Assembly (NCBI GenBank): GCA_947165155.1
Contig: CAMUZI010000003.1
Span: 1-64,000 of the forward strand
From: an uncultured Clostridia bacterium
GTDB lineage: Bacteria; Bacillota; Clostridia; Oscillospirales; Acutalibacteraceae
Length of the DNA stretch: 64,000 nt
Direction: 5' to 3'
Within the stretch, counting starts at the first letter, position 1. The number at the start of each line of letters is the position of its first letter. Both the position numbers and the translations under genes were made by a program. This document shows positions 51,401-60,382 of this stretch, one piece after another. The notes under the pieces are model-generated. The model was not told the origin of the DNA. It did no database searches and was given only the letters and a program-made list of their open reading frames with translations.

Positions 51401-52825
51401 TTGGGGAAGTTTGTAGAAAATATTACACCTATGAGTGAGGACTTTGCAAAATGGTACACGGACATAGTTATTAGGGCGGAGTTGCTAGATTATTCGTCCG
51501 TGCGAGGATGCTTCATTTTGCGTCCGTATGGTTTTGCTATTTGGGAAAATATACAAAAAATTCTTGATAAAAAATTCAAGAGTGTGGGTATAGAGAATGT
51601 TTCTATGCCTATTTTTATACCCGAAAGTTTACTACAAAAAGAAAAAGATCATATAAAAGGATTTGCACCCGAGGTCGCGTGGGTTACGCACGGCGGAAGT
51701 GAAGAGTTGACCGAACGTTTGTGTGTTAGGCCTACTTCAGAAGTTCTATTTTGTTCGCACTTCCATAACATCGTACATTCATGGAGAGATTTGCCAAAAT
51801 TGTATAATCAGTGGTGTTCTGTAGTGCGTTGGGAAAAAACCTCTAGACCGTTTTTGCGATCTGTGGAATTTCATTGGCAAGAGGGACACACCGTTCACTC
51901 CTCACCAGATGAAGCAAGATCTTTTACGTTAAAAATGCTAGATTTATATGCGAACTTTTTGAAAGAAAATTTATTGATACCAGTAATACTAGGAAAAAAA
52001 GTCGAGAGTGAAAAATTTGCTGGCGCTGAAGAAACTTATACAATAGAATGTATGATGAAAGATGGCAAAGCGTTGCAATCTGCCACGAGCCATTATTTTG
52101 GCGACGGATTTTCAAAAGCTTTTGACATAAAATTTACTAATCGTGATAATAAGACGGAATATGCTTATTATACGTCATGGGGGCTTTCGACTCGTATCAT
52201 ATCATCGATAATTATGACACATAGCGACGATGATGGCCTGGTTTTGCCTCCTGATATTGCTCCAATTCAAATTGTGGTGATTCCGATAAATGTGAATAAT
52301 GAAGAAATTGTGGAGACGTCTAACAGAATTCTCAAGCTTTTATCTGAAAAGTATAGAACTAAGTTGGATGTTTCTGATCAAAGTGCAGGATGGAAATTTT
52401 CGTATTACGAGATGAAGGGTGTGCCTATTAGAATTGAAATTGGTCCGAGAGACCTTCAAAACAATTCGTGTGTTGTGTGCAGAAGAGATAATAGAAGAAA
52501 ACAGTCGTTTAAAATTGATGATATCTTAAATTCAGTCGGGAAAGTATTTTTGGAAATGAAGGAGGATATGTATAATTCTTCGTTGAATTTTATTAAATCG
52601 AATATGTTTGAAATGTCATCTATTGACAGATTAGGCGATATCTCAGGGTTTGTTAAAATACCGTTTTGCGAATCCGAAAAATGTGAAGATGTTATGAAAA
52701 ATAGATTTTGTATGTCTCCGCGTTGCATACCTTTTGGAGATAATGGTAATGAAGAGGCTAATATGAAGTGTGCAGTATGTGGAAATAAGGCAAAAAATAT
52801 GGTATACTTCGCAAAAGCTTATTAG
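51401..52825 (+). CDS. proS: Prolyl-tRNA synthetase, archaeal/eukaryotic type
   Basis: Charges tRNA-Pro. At 474 aa it is the ProS type without the editing insertion; start FAKWYTDIVIRAELLDYSSV and RGCFILRPYGFAIWE, motif 2 NQWCSVVRWEKTSRPFLRSVEFHWQEGHT (the F-LR-EF pattern), motif 3 GLSTRIISSIIMTHSDDDGLVLPP, C-terminal Zn-like part with CSEKCEDVMKNRFC-type cysteines (CESEKCEDV, CAVCGNKA). TTG 51401 with GGAGG upstream. Confidence 0.95.
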   Translation: MGKFVENITPMSEDFAKWYTDIVIRAELLDYSSVRGCFILRPYGFAIWENIQKILDKKFKSVGIENVSMPIFIPESLLQKEKDHIKGFAPEVAWVTHGGSEELTERLCVRPTSEVLFCSHFHNIVHSWRDLPKLYNQWCSVVRWEKTSRPFLRSVEFHWQEGHTVHSSPDEARSFTLKMLDLYANFLKENLLIPVILGKKVESEKFAGAEETYTIECMMKDGKALQSATSHYFGDGFSKAFDIKFTNRDNKTEYAYYTSWGLSTRIISSIIMTHSDDDGLVLPPDIAPIQIVVIPINVNNEEIVETSNRILKLLSEKYRTKLDVSDQSAGWKFSYYEMKGVPIRIEIGPRDLQNNSCVVCRRDNRRKQSFKIDDILNSVGKVFLEMKEDMYNSSLNFIKSNMFEMSSIDRLGDISGFVKIPFCESEKCEDVMKNRFCMSPRCIPFGDNGNEEANMKCAVCGNKAKNMVYFAKAY

Positions 52826-52837
52826 GGAGATCTTTTA

Positions 52838-53728
52838 ATGAAAAATAGGAAAATAGGATTAGTTTTGGCTGTTGTTTTTATTGTTCCCTTATTTTTACTG
52901 ATTTTTAAACAAGGAGGAAATAAAGGTGTTAGCAAAAGGAGTGGCAAAATAGAGATTGTCACATCTTGTTACCCGGTTTACAATTTGACGAGACATTTAC
53001 TTAGTGGGGTAAATGATTTTAATGTTTCTAATTTGACCTCTAATTATTTGCAAAACCATTCGTGTTTGCACGACTACTCTTTGACTCCTGATAATGCACG
53101 CAAACTTGAAGAAGCCTCTGTTTTTATTATAAATGGTGCTGGTTTTGAGTCATTTGTTGCAGATATCAATAATAAAAATTTAAATATTATTGACATAAGC
53201 AAAAAGTTAGAAATAGAAAACAATAATCCGTTTGTATGGATGTCGGTCGATAACTATATTAATCAGCTTACATTTCTTTCGGGGGAATTTTGTAAATTTT
53301 TTGCTAGATACAAGGATAGTATAAGTAATAATTTTCAAAGTTATAGAAAAGAGTTACAATCACTTGTTGGTGATGGTAAGGATAAACTAGGGAAGTTTGA
53401 AGGTTCTAAGATTGCCGTTTCATCGAATAAATTTGACTATTTTCTTAAAAGTTTTGGTTTAATTCCACTGAAATTAATCGACGGACATTCTCATGAAAGT
53501 AGTTTATCTTCTGAGGAAGTCTCAAAAGCCGTAGATGAAATTAAGAATAACAATGTTAGTTTTTTCATTAGTGATAAAAATGATCCGAAATGTAAGGTCA
53601 TCGAAGGAGAATCGGGATGTAAGGCGGTTTTGCTCGATACGTTGGATTATGATAATAATAGAGATTATGTTGATCGTGTGTATGAAAATTTAGAAAAGAT
53701 ATGTAATGAGTTAAATGATAATGGATAA
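52838..53728 (+). CDS. Zinc ABC transporter substrate-binding protein (ZnuA-like)
   Basis: A 296-aa cluster-9-type metal receptor. Membrane helix at the N-terminus (GLVLAVVFIVPLFLLIF) rather than a lipobox; mature start KIEIVTSCYPVYNLTRHLL. Metal sites: LHDYSLTPDNARKLEEA (first His), a conserved GAGFE, and DGHSHESSLSSEEVSKAV (second His pair). The His-rich loop of Zn-specific ZnuA is missing, so manganese is an alternative. GGGAGA upstream of ATG 52838. It is 12 nt past proS. Confidence 0.8.
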   Translation: MKNRKIGLVLAVVFIVPLFLLIFKQGGNKGVSKRSGKIEIVTSCYPVYNLTRHLLSGVNDFNVSNLTSNYLQNHSCLHDYSLTPDNARKLEEASVFIINGAGFESFVADINNKNLNIIDISKKLEIENNNPFVWMSVDNYINQLTFLSGEFCKFFARYKDSISNNFQSYRKELQSLVGDGKDKLGKFEGSKIAVSSNKFDYFLKSFGLIPLKLIDGHSHESSLSSEEVSKAVDEIKNNNVSFFISDKNDPKCKVIEGESGCKAVLLDTLDYDNNRDYVDRVYENLEKICNELNDNG

Positions 53729-54407
53729 ATGTAATTGTAGTATTAAATTGGAAAATGTATCAGTTTATGATGGAAGTAATTTGATTTTGGATTCAATTTC
53801 TTTTCAGGTTCATCATGGAGAGATATTGGCGTTAGTTGGAAAGAATGGTTCTGGAAAGACGACTATACTTAAAACCATATTAAATAGAATTTCATATTCT
53901 GGTAGAATCACATTTTTTAATTCTGCAGGTAAAGTGATAAGTAATCCAAAGATAGGATATGTGCCACAGAGATTGAATTTTGAAAAAAGTACCCCTTTGA
54001 CCGTTGGAGAATTTTTTGCTTCAAATATCTGTAAAATTCCAGTTTGGCTTTGTGTAGGTAAATCGACAAAGAATAAAATAGACGAAATATTGAAAAAATT
54101 TGAAATTTCTCATCTGTTCGATAGATGTTTAGGAGACTTATCAGGAGGTGAAATGCAGAGAGTACTTTTAGCCTTTGCACTTTATCCGTCTCCAGATGTT
54201 CTTATATTAGACGAACCGTCATCTGCACTCGATAAGCGCGGGATCGAATTCTTTTTTTCGCTAATAATGAGAATGCGAAAAGAATTTCATATGCCAATAC
54301 TCTTAGTATCGCATGATCTGGATCAAATTAATAAAAATGGAATAAAGTGCGCAAAATTAGAAAACGGAAAACTTATATATACAAATAGATTGATATCCTA
54401 TAATTGA
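53715..54407 (+). CDS. Zinc/manganese ABC transporter ATP-binding protein (ZnuC-like)
   Basis: A 230-aa ATPase: Walker A GKNGSGKTT, GYVPQRLNF, signature LSGGEMQRVLLAFAL, Walker B LILDEPSSALD. It overlaps ZnuA by 14 nt. The membrane partner (ZnuB) that should follow is missing: the next gene is alaS on the other strand. Confidence 0.85.
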   Translation: MIMDKCNCSIKLENVSVYDGSNLILDSISFQVHHGEILALVGKNGSGKTTILKTILNRISYSGRITFFNSAGKVISNPKIGYVPQRLNFEKSTPLTVGEFFASNICKIPVWLCVGKSTKNKIDEILKKFEISHLFDRCLGDLSGGEMQRVLLAFALYPSPDVLILDEPSSALDKRGIEFFFSLIMRMRKEFHMPILLVSHDLDQINKNGIKCAKLENGKLIYTNRLISYN

Positions 54408-54444
54408 TGAATTTAAATCAGTTTTCATAAAATAAAAACAAAAC

Positions 54445-54476
54445 ATTATCTCCAGCGTATCAGAGATAATCTTTTT
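54445..54476 (+). terminator. Bidirectional terminator between znuC-like and alaS
   Basis: ATTATCTC (54445-54452), 10-nt loop, GAGATAAT (54463-54470), then CTTTTTGTGTTTTT. A weaker A-rich flank on the left could serve alaS on the minus strand. Confidence 0.75.
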
Positions 54477-54502
54477 GTGTTTTTCTAATTTTACAATATA
54501 AT

Positions 54503-57040
54503 TTAAATACTATTTTCGTATTTTTCTTTAAATTTTTCTACCAAATCAGATGCACTAATATTTTGAGGGAACCCCCCTGAAGCAACTTTATCATTTCCCC
54601 CGCCTTTTGCACCTATATCGCTTAACACATTCATTAAAATATCTTTGGCGCTAATATCTAATTTTTTGCAAACTCCAATCGAAACTCTATTCTTATCAGA
54701 AGATATTATAAGAAATATGCCTTTTATACTCTCTGAAATCTCAGAAACTAAACTATTAGAAAAATTATTATCACAAATGAAATATGCAAATGGAGTTTTT
54801 GTCTTAAAAAAGCTCAAATGCGACTTATCAATTTTTTTGACGACACTCTCAACTTTCTGAGTTTGAAATTTAGAAATACTTTTTGGTAAATCATCAATTT
54901 TTACATGTAACATTTCTGAAACATCAGTAGATATACTCACTATATTCTGTATGTATTCTATTGCCCTGCCTGAAGTATAACCTGATATCCTTTTTATTCC
55001 TTTTCCTATGCTCTCACAAGAATTTATTATAAAAGTTCCAATATCCCCTGTGCGTTCAACATGAGTCCCCCCACATAATTCTCTTGAAATATCTCCAAAT
55101 GAAACTACGCGAACTTTATCACCATATTTTTCACTAAATATCGCAGTAGCGCCACTCTTTACGGCATCAGATAAACTCATCTCTTCAACACATCTCGGAA
55201 TATTCTTGCATATATTTCTATTAACAATCCTCTCAATTTCACAAAGATTTTCTCTCGATATCTTCTCAGTGAAGTTAAAATCGAAATGTAAAGAATCATC
55301 TGCAACCTTTGAACCCTTTTGATGAACTTCTGAACCGAAAACTTCTTTCAGCGCACTTTGCAACAAGTGAGTACAAGAATGTGCTCGAGAGTGTGAATCC
55401 CTGACTGTCTTATTAATTTTGATGTTCACACATTCATTTTTCGAAGCACTCCCGCTTTCGATTTTACAATGATGAATGAAAATACCATTTTTTTTGATAG
55501 CATAATCAACTATTGCCAAAAAATTATTAGAAAAAATCTCTGCTTTATCAGATTCTTGTCCACCACTTTTAGCGTAAACAGGTGTGCAATCGAATATCAT
55601 GAATACTTCGTCATCTTCTTTGCTGCAACATTGTAGTTCGTTAAAATCCTTATCTAAAATACGTAAAGTCTTACTTTTAGACTCAAGCGAAGAATAGCCC
55701 ACAAAATTAGTGCTCTCAACATCTGAGACCTTTTCGTAGACCTCAGAAGATACTTCACTCGATGAAACATTCGCCCTAGATATCTCCCTATGTTTATCTA
55801 GTAAATTAAAAAACTCTTTTTCATCAATTTTTATGTTATTTTCATTCGCATAGTCTTTTATAAACTCAAATGGAAATCCAAACGAAGTAACCAAGTCAAA
55901 CGCCTCAGTGCTAGATATTTTACCATTTCTTGCGATAAACTTAAGTCTTTCAAAACCAGAGTCAAAAATATCTTCGAATTTTTCTTTTTCTTCGTTAAAT
56001 TTACTTAGAATTTTTTCTTTTTTAGATTTAAAATCATCATTTGAATTCACTATAAATTCAACAATTTCAGAGATATCAAAATCGTTATTCTTCAAATTTT
56101 TCTTAGAAATCGAAATACATTTTCTTATCAGTTTCCTAGGAATATATCCTCTTCCCTCGTTTGATATTTCTTGTCCTTCGGAAAGTATCAAACAAGAAGT
56201 CCTTAAATGATCGGTCAGAATCCTAACATTTCTTCCATCATCACTGAACTCGTAGTACTGGCCTATAAAGTTTTGAATTGGAGACAAAAGATCAGTATCA
56301 TAAACGCTATTAAATCCATTCAAAGTCATAGTCAAGCGCTCTAAACCAGCTCCAGTATCTACGCTATTAAAAGCAAGTTTATTAAAAGAGCCCTCAGAAT
56401 CTTTATTGAACATCATAAAGACTCCAGCGTTCCAAATCTCTATGTACCTCGAGGTATCAAAAAAGCCTCCCACTTTGTACTCTGGTCCAATTCCAGTATC
56501 ATAAAACACTTCAGTGCAGGGACCACACGGTCCGGTTTCGGAAGAAGGTCCCCAAAAATTGTCTTCCATTCCAAAAGAGACAATGTGATTTTTAGGAATT
56601 CCAACGCGAATCCAATTTTCCCTGGATTCTTCATCAAATGGAAGCCCAATCTCGTCATTTCCCTCAAAAACAGAGACATATAACTTCTCAACTGGTATCT
56701 TTAAAACATTAACCAAAAAATCATATGCCAACTCTATTGCACGTTCTTTGAAATATGAACCTATCGACCAACTCCCTAGCATTTGGAAGCTAGTCAAGTG
56801 ATATCTATCTCCAATATCATCTATATCTATAGTTCTAATGCATGATTGAACGTCACACAGTTCTTTTTGAGGAGGTATTTCATCTCCTGTAAAATAATTT
56901 TTTATAGATGCCATTCCCGCATTTATGTAAAGCAATGTAGGATCATTCTTGGGAATTACCGAGGAACCGTCAATTTCAAGATGTCCATTTTTTTTAAAGA
57001 AGCTCAAAAAATCTTCTTTTATGTCTTTCGAAAGATACAT
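54503..57040 (-). CDS. alaS: Alanyl-tRNA synthetase
   Basis: Class II synthetase with 845 aa. Start LSKDIKEDFLSFFKKNGH, motif 2 CIRTIDIDDIGDRYHLTSFQMLGSWSIGSYFK, WGPSSETGPCGPCTEVFYD, ending in the editing domain: HSCTHLLQSALKEVFG (HxxxH), and CGGTHVERTGDIG (CxxxH) and the C-terminal Gly-rich GGGNDKVASGGF. Normal length minus about 30. ATG 57040 is preceded by AAGGAG; the GTG at 57046 lies closer to it. No T-box leader was seen. Confidence 0.96.
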   Translation of the reverse strand: MYLSKDIKEDFLSFFKKNGHLEIDGSSVIPKNDPTLLYINAGMASIKNYFTGDEIPPQKELCDVQSCIRTIDIDDIGDRYHLTSFQMLGSWSIGSYFKERAIELAYDFLVNVLKIPVEKLYVSVFEGNDEIGLPFDEESRENWIRVGIPKNHIVSFGMEDNFWGPSSETGPCGPCTEVFYDTGIGPEYKVGGFFDTSRYIEIWNAGVFMMFNKDSEGSFNKLAFNSVDTGAGLERLTMTLNGFNSVYDTDLLSPIQNFIGQYYEFSDDGRNVRILTDHLRTSCLILSEGQEISNEGRGYIPRKLIRKCISISKKNLKNNDFDISEIVEFIVNSNDDFKSKKEKILSKFNEEKEKFEDIFDSGFERLKFIARNGKISSTEAFDLVTSFGFPFEFIKDYANENNIKIDEKEFFNLLDKHREISRANVSSSEVSSEVYEKVSDVESTNFVGYSSLESKSKTLRILDKDFNELQCCSKEDDEVFMIFDCTPVYAKSGGQESDKAEIFSNNFLAIVDYAIKKNGIFIHHCKIESGSASKNECVNIKINKTVRDSHSRAHSCTHLLQSALKEVFGSEVHQKGSKVADDSLHFDFNFTEKISRENLCEIERIVNRNICKNIPRCVEEMSLSDAVKSGATAIFSEKYGDKVRVVSFGDISRELCGGTHVERTGDIGTFIINSCESIGKGIKRISGYTSGRAIEYIQNIVSISTDVSEMLHVKIDDLPKSISKFQTQKVESVVKKIDKSHLSFFKTKTPFAYFICDNNFSNSLVSEISESIKGIFLIISSDKNRVSIGVCKKLDISAKDILMNVLSDIGAKGGGNDKVASGGFPQNISASDLVEKFKEKYENSI

Positions 57041-57562
57041 AGACACACTCCTTACAAGATGTTAGAGCACATCATACAACATTTGAGACTCAAATGCTAG
57101 ATCTCAAATAATCTAACCAAGACTGGATAGATACTAATGATAGAATTGTTCTAAGAAACGGAAAAACTAATCAATATTTATACACACTAAAATAAGATAC
57201 ATCTTACATTTCGGCACTGCTAAAAGTGGATAGAAATCGTGAAACTGTTACCCGAAAAATGCAGGAATAAAGTCTGCTGATTACTTTATTTCTGTTGTTT
57301 TTTTAACTGGTGTACTCGAATTGTTTTGCTTCATCTATCTATTTTTAGCAATGTCAATAAAAATATTCATTTAAATAATTAGCTAAACTTGCATAATTGA
57401 TGACCTTATTTTTTGATTTCCAATAACTGAAATTTGTAATTTTTACTCACTTTTAGATCAGAAATGTCTAGTTGATAAATGTTGTTTGAAAATAAAATGC
57501 AAAAGTTGATTTTGTTTGAATTTTGTGCTATTTCTTAGATGTGATATTCTGGTTTACCACTT
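57041..57562. other. Divergent intergenic region, alaS to the NLS-like gene
   Basis: Holds MITE copy L, a short perfect hairpin CATTTGA-GAC-TCAAATG (57080-57096) upstream of alaS, and the matching end of a second element family (GTAATTTTTACTCACTTTTAG near 57436). No T-box motif and no gene seen. Confidence 0.5.
57213..57354 (-). mobile_element. MITE-like element, copy L (inverted orientation)
   Basis: 142 bp, GGCACTGCTAAAAGTGG to CTATTTTTAGCAATGTC. Internal GGAATAAAGT/ACTTTATTTC hairpin. Confidence 0.87.
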
Positions 57563-58291
57563 TTGGAGGTGATTATTATTAGTAAAATTATTTCAAAATT
57601 GATAGCATCGATATCGAGTATTTTGGCGTGTAATTCTTTGAAATGTAATGCGTATGTAAATTTTGATGAAGTTCAAAAAAAATATAATGTAAATTTATTT
57701 GAATTTAACAGTAAGTTCCGTGAAGATAATATTAAAAATGTGAAGTACGTTGAGGCATGCACATTTGATAAAGAAAATAGTACAAAACTAATATGGGATT
57801 CGGGGTGCATTTTTTATATTCCGTTTCCAGAACAAATAGGTGAAATTTATGAAAGAGATGGGTGTGTATTTGAGTCTGTTTTGGCACATGTCGGATGGCA
57901 TCAAGCTGTTGGTGCATGGAAGTCAATAAAAGGAAATTTAATTTTAGTTCCGAGTAAACTTGGGCAACAAGGCATGGATGGTAATTTTTCATGTCTACAA
58001 TCTTCAAAAGAAGAGTTTGATAATTCTATGAAAAACATTTCGTTATTGTTCGAAAATCAGAGTACCAAAGAATCTAAACTTTCAGAACTTGCCGTAATAT
58101 CCGATACAAAAAGCACAAAAGAAAAAAATGAAATTGTAAAATCATCGAACAAAAAAAGAAAGATGAATAATGGAGATAAATTTTCATTATCTAAGAATAT
58201 AAAAAAGAAAAAGCGTAAAATTTACAAATCACGCAATCGTAAAATTAAAAAATCAACTAGACTAAAAAAGTGCAAAAAGAGAATAAAGTGA
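57563..58291 (+). CDS. Secreted protein with NLS-like basic tail (putative nucleomodulin)
   Basis: A protein of about 240 aa, no known family. Signal peptide ISKLIASISSILACNSLKC (with a Cys that could be a lipobox variant), a compact middle domain with five or more Cys and Trp residues (WDSGCIFYIPFPEQIGEI, HVGWHQAVGAWKSIKGN), a charged linker and a tail of about 55 residues, half of them Lys/Arg (SSNKKRKMNN; NIKKKKRKIYKSRNRK). The last part looks like several monopartite nuclear-localisation signals. GGAGGTGATTATT directly precedes ATT AGT AAA, so ATT at about 57578 may be the real start; the TTG at 57563 overlaps the ribosome site. The last 185 bp are tandemly duplicated after the stop. Confidence 0.6.
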   Translation: MEVIIISKIISKLIASISSILACNSLKCNAYVNFDEVQKKYNVNLFEFNSKFREDNIKNVKYVEACTFDKENSTKLIWDSGCIFYIPFPEQIGEIYERDGCVFESVLAHVGWHQAVGAWKSIKGNLILVPSKLGQQGMDGNFSCLQSSKEEFDNSMKNISLLFENQSTKESKLSELAVISDTKSTKEKNEIVKSSNKKRKMNNGDKFSLSKNIKKKKRKIYKSRNRKIKKSTRLKKCKKRIK

Positions 58292-58517
58292 ATTGTACAT
58301 AACATTCTAATCTATACAAAGAGAAAAATGAAATTGTAGAATCATCGAACAAAAAAAGAAAGATGAATAATTGAGATAAATTTTCATCACCTAAGAATAT
58401 AAAAAAGAAAAAGCGTAAAATTTACAAGTCACGCAATTATAAAATTAAAAAATCAACCAGACTAAAAAAGTATAAAAATAGAATAAAGTGAATTTTACAT
58501 AACGTTTTAATCTATAC
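58112..58517 (+). repeat. Duplicated 3' end of the NLS-like gene
   Basis: About 58112-58314 and 58315-58517 are direct repeats at an offset of 200. The downstream copy keeps the Lys-rich codons, with an early TGA, and ends in the same TAGAATAAAGTGAATT segment. Only the first is in the gene. Confidence 0.9.
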
Positions 58518-58754
58518 AATCTATTTTTATTCTGTTTGTTCTATATTGTTCTGGTTGTAATGTACCATCTCTTTACAAATGTACTCGAATTACAATGACA
58601 CTGCCGAAACCAGTTAGATTAAAAAAAATGGTTTAAAATATACAATCAATAAAAATTCTCTCAAATAACTTAGTTTAAAATAGAAGTAAAGTCGTAATCG
58701 TTATTCACTCTTGAAAACATCATATGAATAGACTTGAATTATACATAAATGTAA
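58518..58754. other. Gene-free stretch before the ABC transporter
   Basis: Nothing recognised except the fragment TGTACTCGAATTACAATGAC near 58580, similar to the interior of the MITE family. Confidence 0.4.
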
Positions 58755-59444
58755 TCAAACTTCGACTTTTCCATTTTCTAATTTTATCACTCTAGAAGAA
58801 AATCTTTCGATATGACTCATGTTGTGCGTTATCATTATCGTTATCATGGAGTCATCGGATACTATTTCTTTCGTCAGATTTAAAATTTTATCTTGAGACT
58901 TCGGATCAAGAGCTGCAGTATGTTCATCGAGCAATAAAATTTTGGGCTTCACGATTGTTGCCATTAAAAGCGTTACTGCCTGTCTTTGCCCTCCAGAAAG
59001 AAGCCCCATTTTCGCACTAAGTCTATCTTCTAGTCCCAAATTTAGCTCTGAAAGTTTTTTTCTAAAAAATTCTTTGTTTTCATTGTTTATCCCAAACGAT
59101 AGTGTCCTTTTTTTGTTTCTGAGCATCGCAAGAGACAAATTTTCCTCAATGGTTAAGTTTGGAGAAGTACCTTTTAGCGGATCTTGAAATACTCTTCCTA
59201 TAAATTTTGCTCTTTTATATTCCGGCAAATTTGTTATATCTCTATCATCCAAGAATATTTTTCCATCATCGGGAATAAGGGAACCTGAAATTAGATTCAT
59301 AAGGGTAGATTTCCCCGCTCCATTTCCTCCAAGGATAATAACAAACTCACCGTTGTTTATGGAAAAATTTAAATTATCGAATATCTTCTTTTCATCGGTT
59401 TTGCCCTTGTGGAATGTCTTACATAAATTTTCAATTCTTAGCAT
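58755..59444 (-). CDS. ABC transporter ATP-binding protein (TrpZ/COG1101-like)
   Basis: A 229-aa ATPase with Walker A GGNGAGKST, signature LLSGGQRQAVTLLMA, Walker B ILLLDEHTAALDP (His in place of Pro in DEP, a mark of this family) and IGRVFQDPLKGTSPNLTIEEN. The DEH variant and permease type match the tryptophan-type or ABC_sub_bind-coupled transporters. It overlaps the permease gene by 14 nt. The third part, a binding protein, is missing. Confidence 0.82.
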   Translation of the reverse strand: MLRIENLCKTFHKGKTDEKKIFDNLNFSINNGEFVIILGGNGAGKSTLMNLISGSLIPDDGKIFLDDRDITNLPEYKRAKFIGRVFQDPLKGTSPNLTIEENLSLAMLRNKKRTLSFGINNENKEFFRKKLSELNLGLEDRLSAKMGLLSGGQRQAVTLLMATIVKPKILLLDEHTAALDPKSQDKILNLTKEIVSDDSMITIMITHNMSHIERFSSRVIKLENGKVEV

Positions 59445-60285
59445 TTTTAGATCTCCTCATTATAAACTTCTTGGTATTTGGTAAAGATAACAAGATAGCG
59501 GCTACAATCGATGTGAAAAGCTTCAAATCACTTGGATTCAGACCTAAACTTAAAACGAGAACTATTATGAATCTATATAGTACAGAACCTAAAATAACAG
59601 AAATTAATTTCATTATGAATGCTCCGTTTAAAATTGCCTCTCCTATGACAATCGACGCCAAAGCTATAACAATACTTCCAGTCCCTAGGTTAATATCAGA
59701 GTATCCTTGAAATTGAGATATCAATGCACCAGACATAGCACACATAAAATTACTTATCATTAACGCTAATGTTTTCTTTATGTCAGTATTTGCTCCAAGA
59801 GCTTTCATCATTTGTTCGTTATCTCCAGTAGCTCTAATTGCAAGACCTATCTGTGTTTTAAAAAATAGGTTCAAAAGTAGAAGCAAAATCAAACATATAA
59901 TTGCGCCTATGACAAATGATAGATTCTTCGAAAATATAGTACTCCTTCCTAAGAGGGAAATATTAGATTGTCCCATTATTCTTATGTTTATCGAGTACAA
60001 AGAAATCATAGTAAGAATTCCAGCTAAGATATCTTGAATTTTAAGTTTAGTATGTAAAAATGCAGTAATAAGCCCTGCAAGCGAACCCAATAATCCAGAT
60101 GCGACTGTACTTAAAATTGGATCGATTCCATTAACTAACATAACCGCGCATATACTCCCACCTAAGGTAAGACTTCCTTCAGCGGTCATATCTGCAAAAT
60201 TCAAAATTCTAAAGGTTATGTAAACTCCGAGGGCTAAAATTGAATATAAAAGCCCCTGAGAGCATGTAGATAACAATATGTTCAT
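59431..60285 (-). CDS. ABC transporter permease (TrpY/COG4120-like)
   Basis: A 284-aa membrane protein with about eight helices: SQGLLYSILALGVYITFRILNFADMTAEGS (N-terminal), a conserved IRATGDNEQMMKALGANTD loop and SNFMCAMSGALISQFQGYSDINLGTGS. Similar overall to LivH-type permeases. ATG 60285, no partner binding protein upstream; the divergent gene is the AGCS symporter. Confidence 0.82.
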   Translation of the reverse strand: MNILLSTCSQGLLYSILALGVYITFRILNFADMTAEGSLTLGGSICAVMLVNGIDPILSTVASGLLGSLAGLITAFLHTKLKIQDILAGILTMISLYSINIRIMGQSNISLLGRSTIFSKNLSFVIGAIICLILLLLLNLFFKTQIGLAIRATGDNEQMMKALGANTDIKKTLALMISNFMCAMSGALISQFQGYSDINLGTGSIVIALASIVIGEAILNGAFIMKLISVILGSVLYRFIIVLVLSLGLNPSDLKLFTSIVAAILLSLPNTKKFIMRRSKNAKN

Positions 60286-60382
60286 TTTAATTCTCCTTTA
60301 TGTAATATCATGTTGATTTTTCAATTTGATTTGTTTTAAAATCTGCGGATGAGTCAAAAAAAGGGGGAAGGTCATTCCTAAT

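Noticed and set aside
57041..57200. T-box leader upstream of alaS
   Set aside because: No T-box consensus (GGTGGnACCGCG) and no matching terminator seen.
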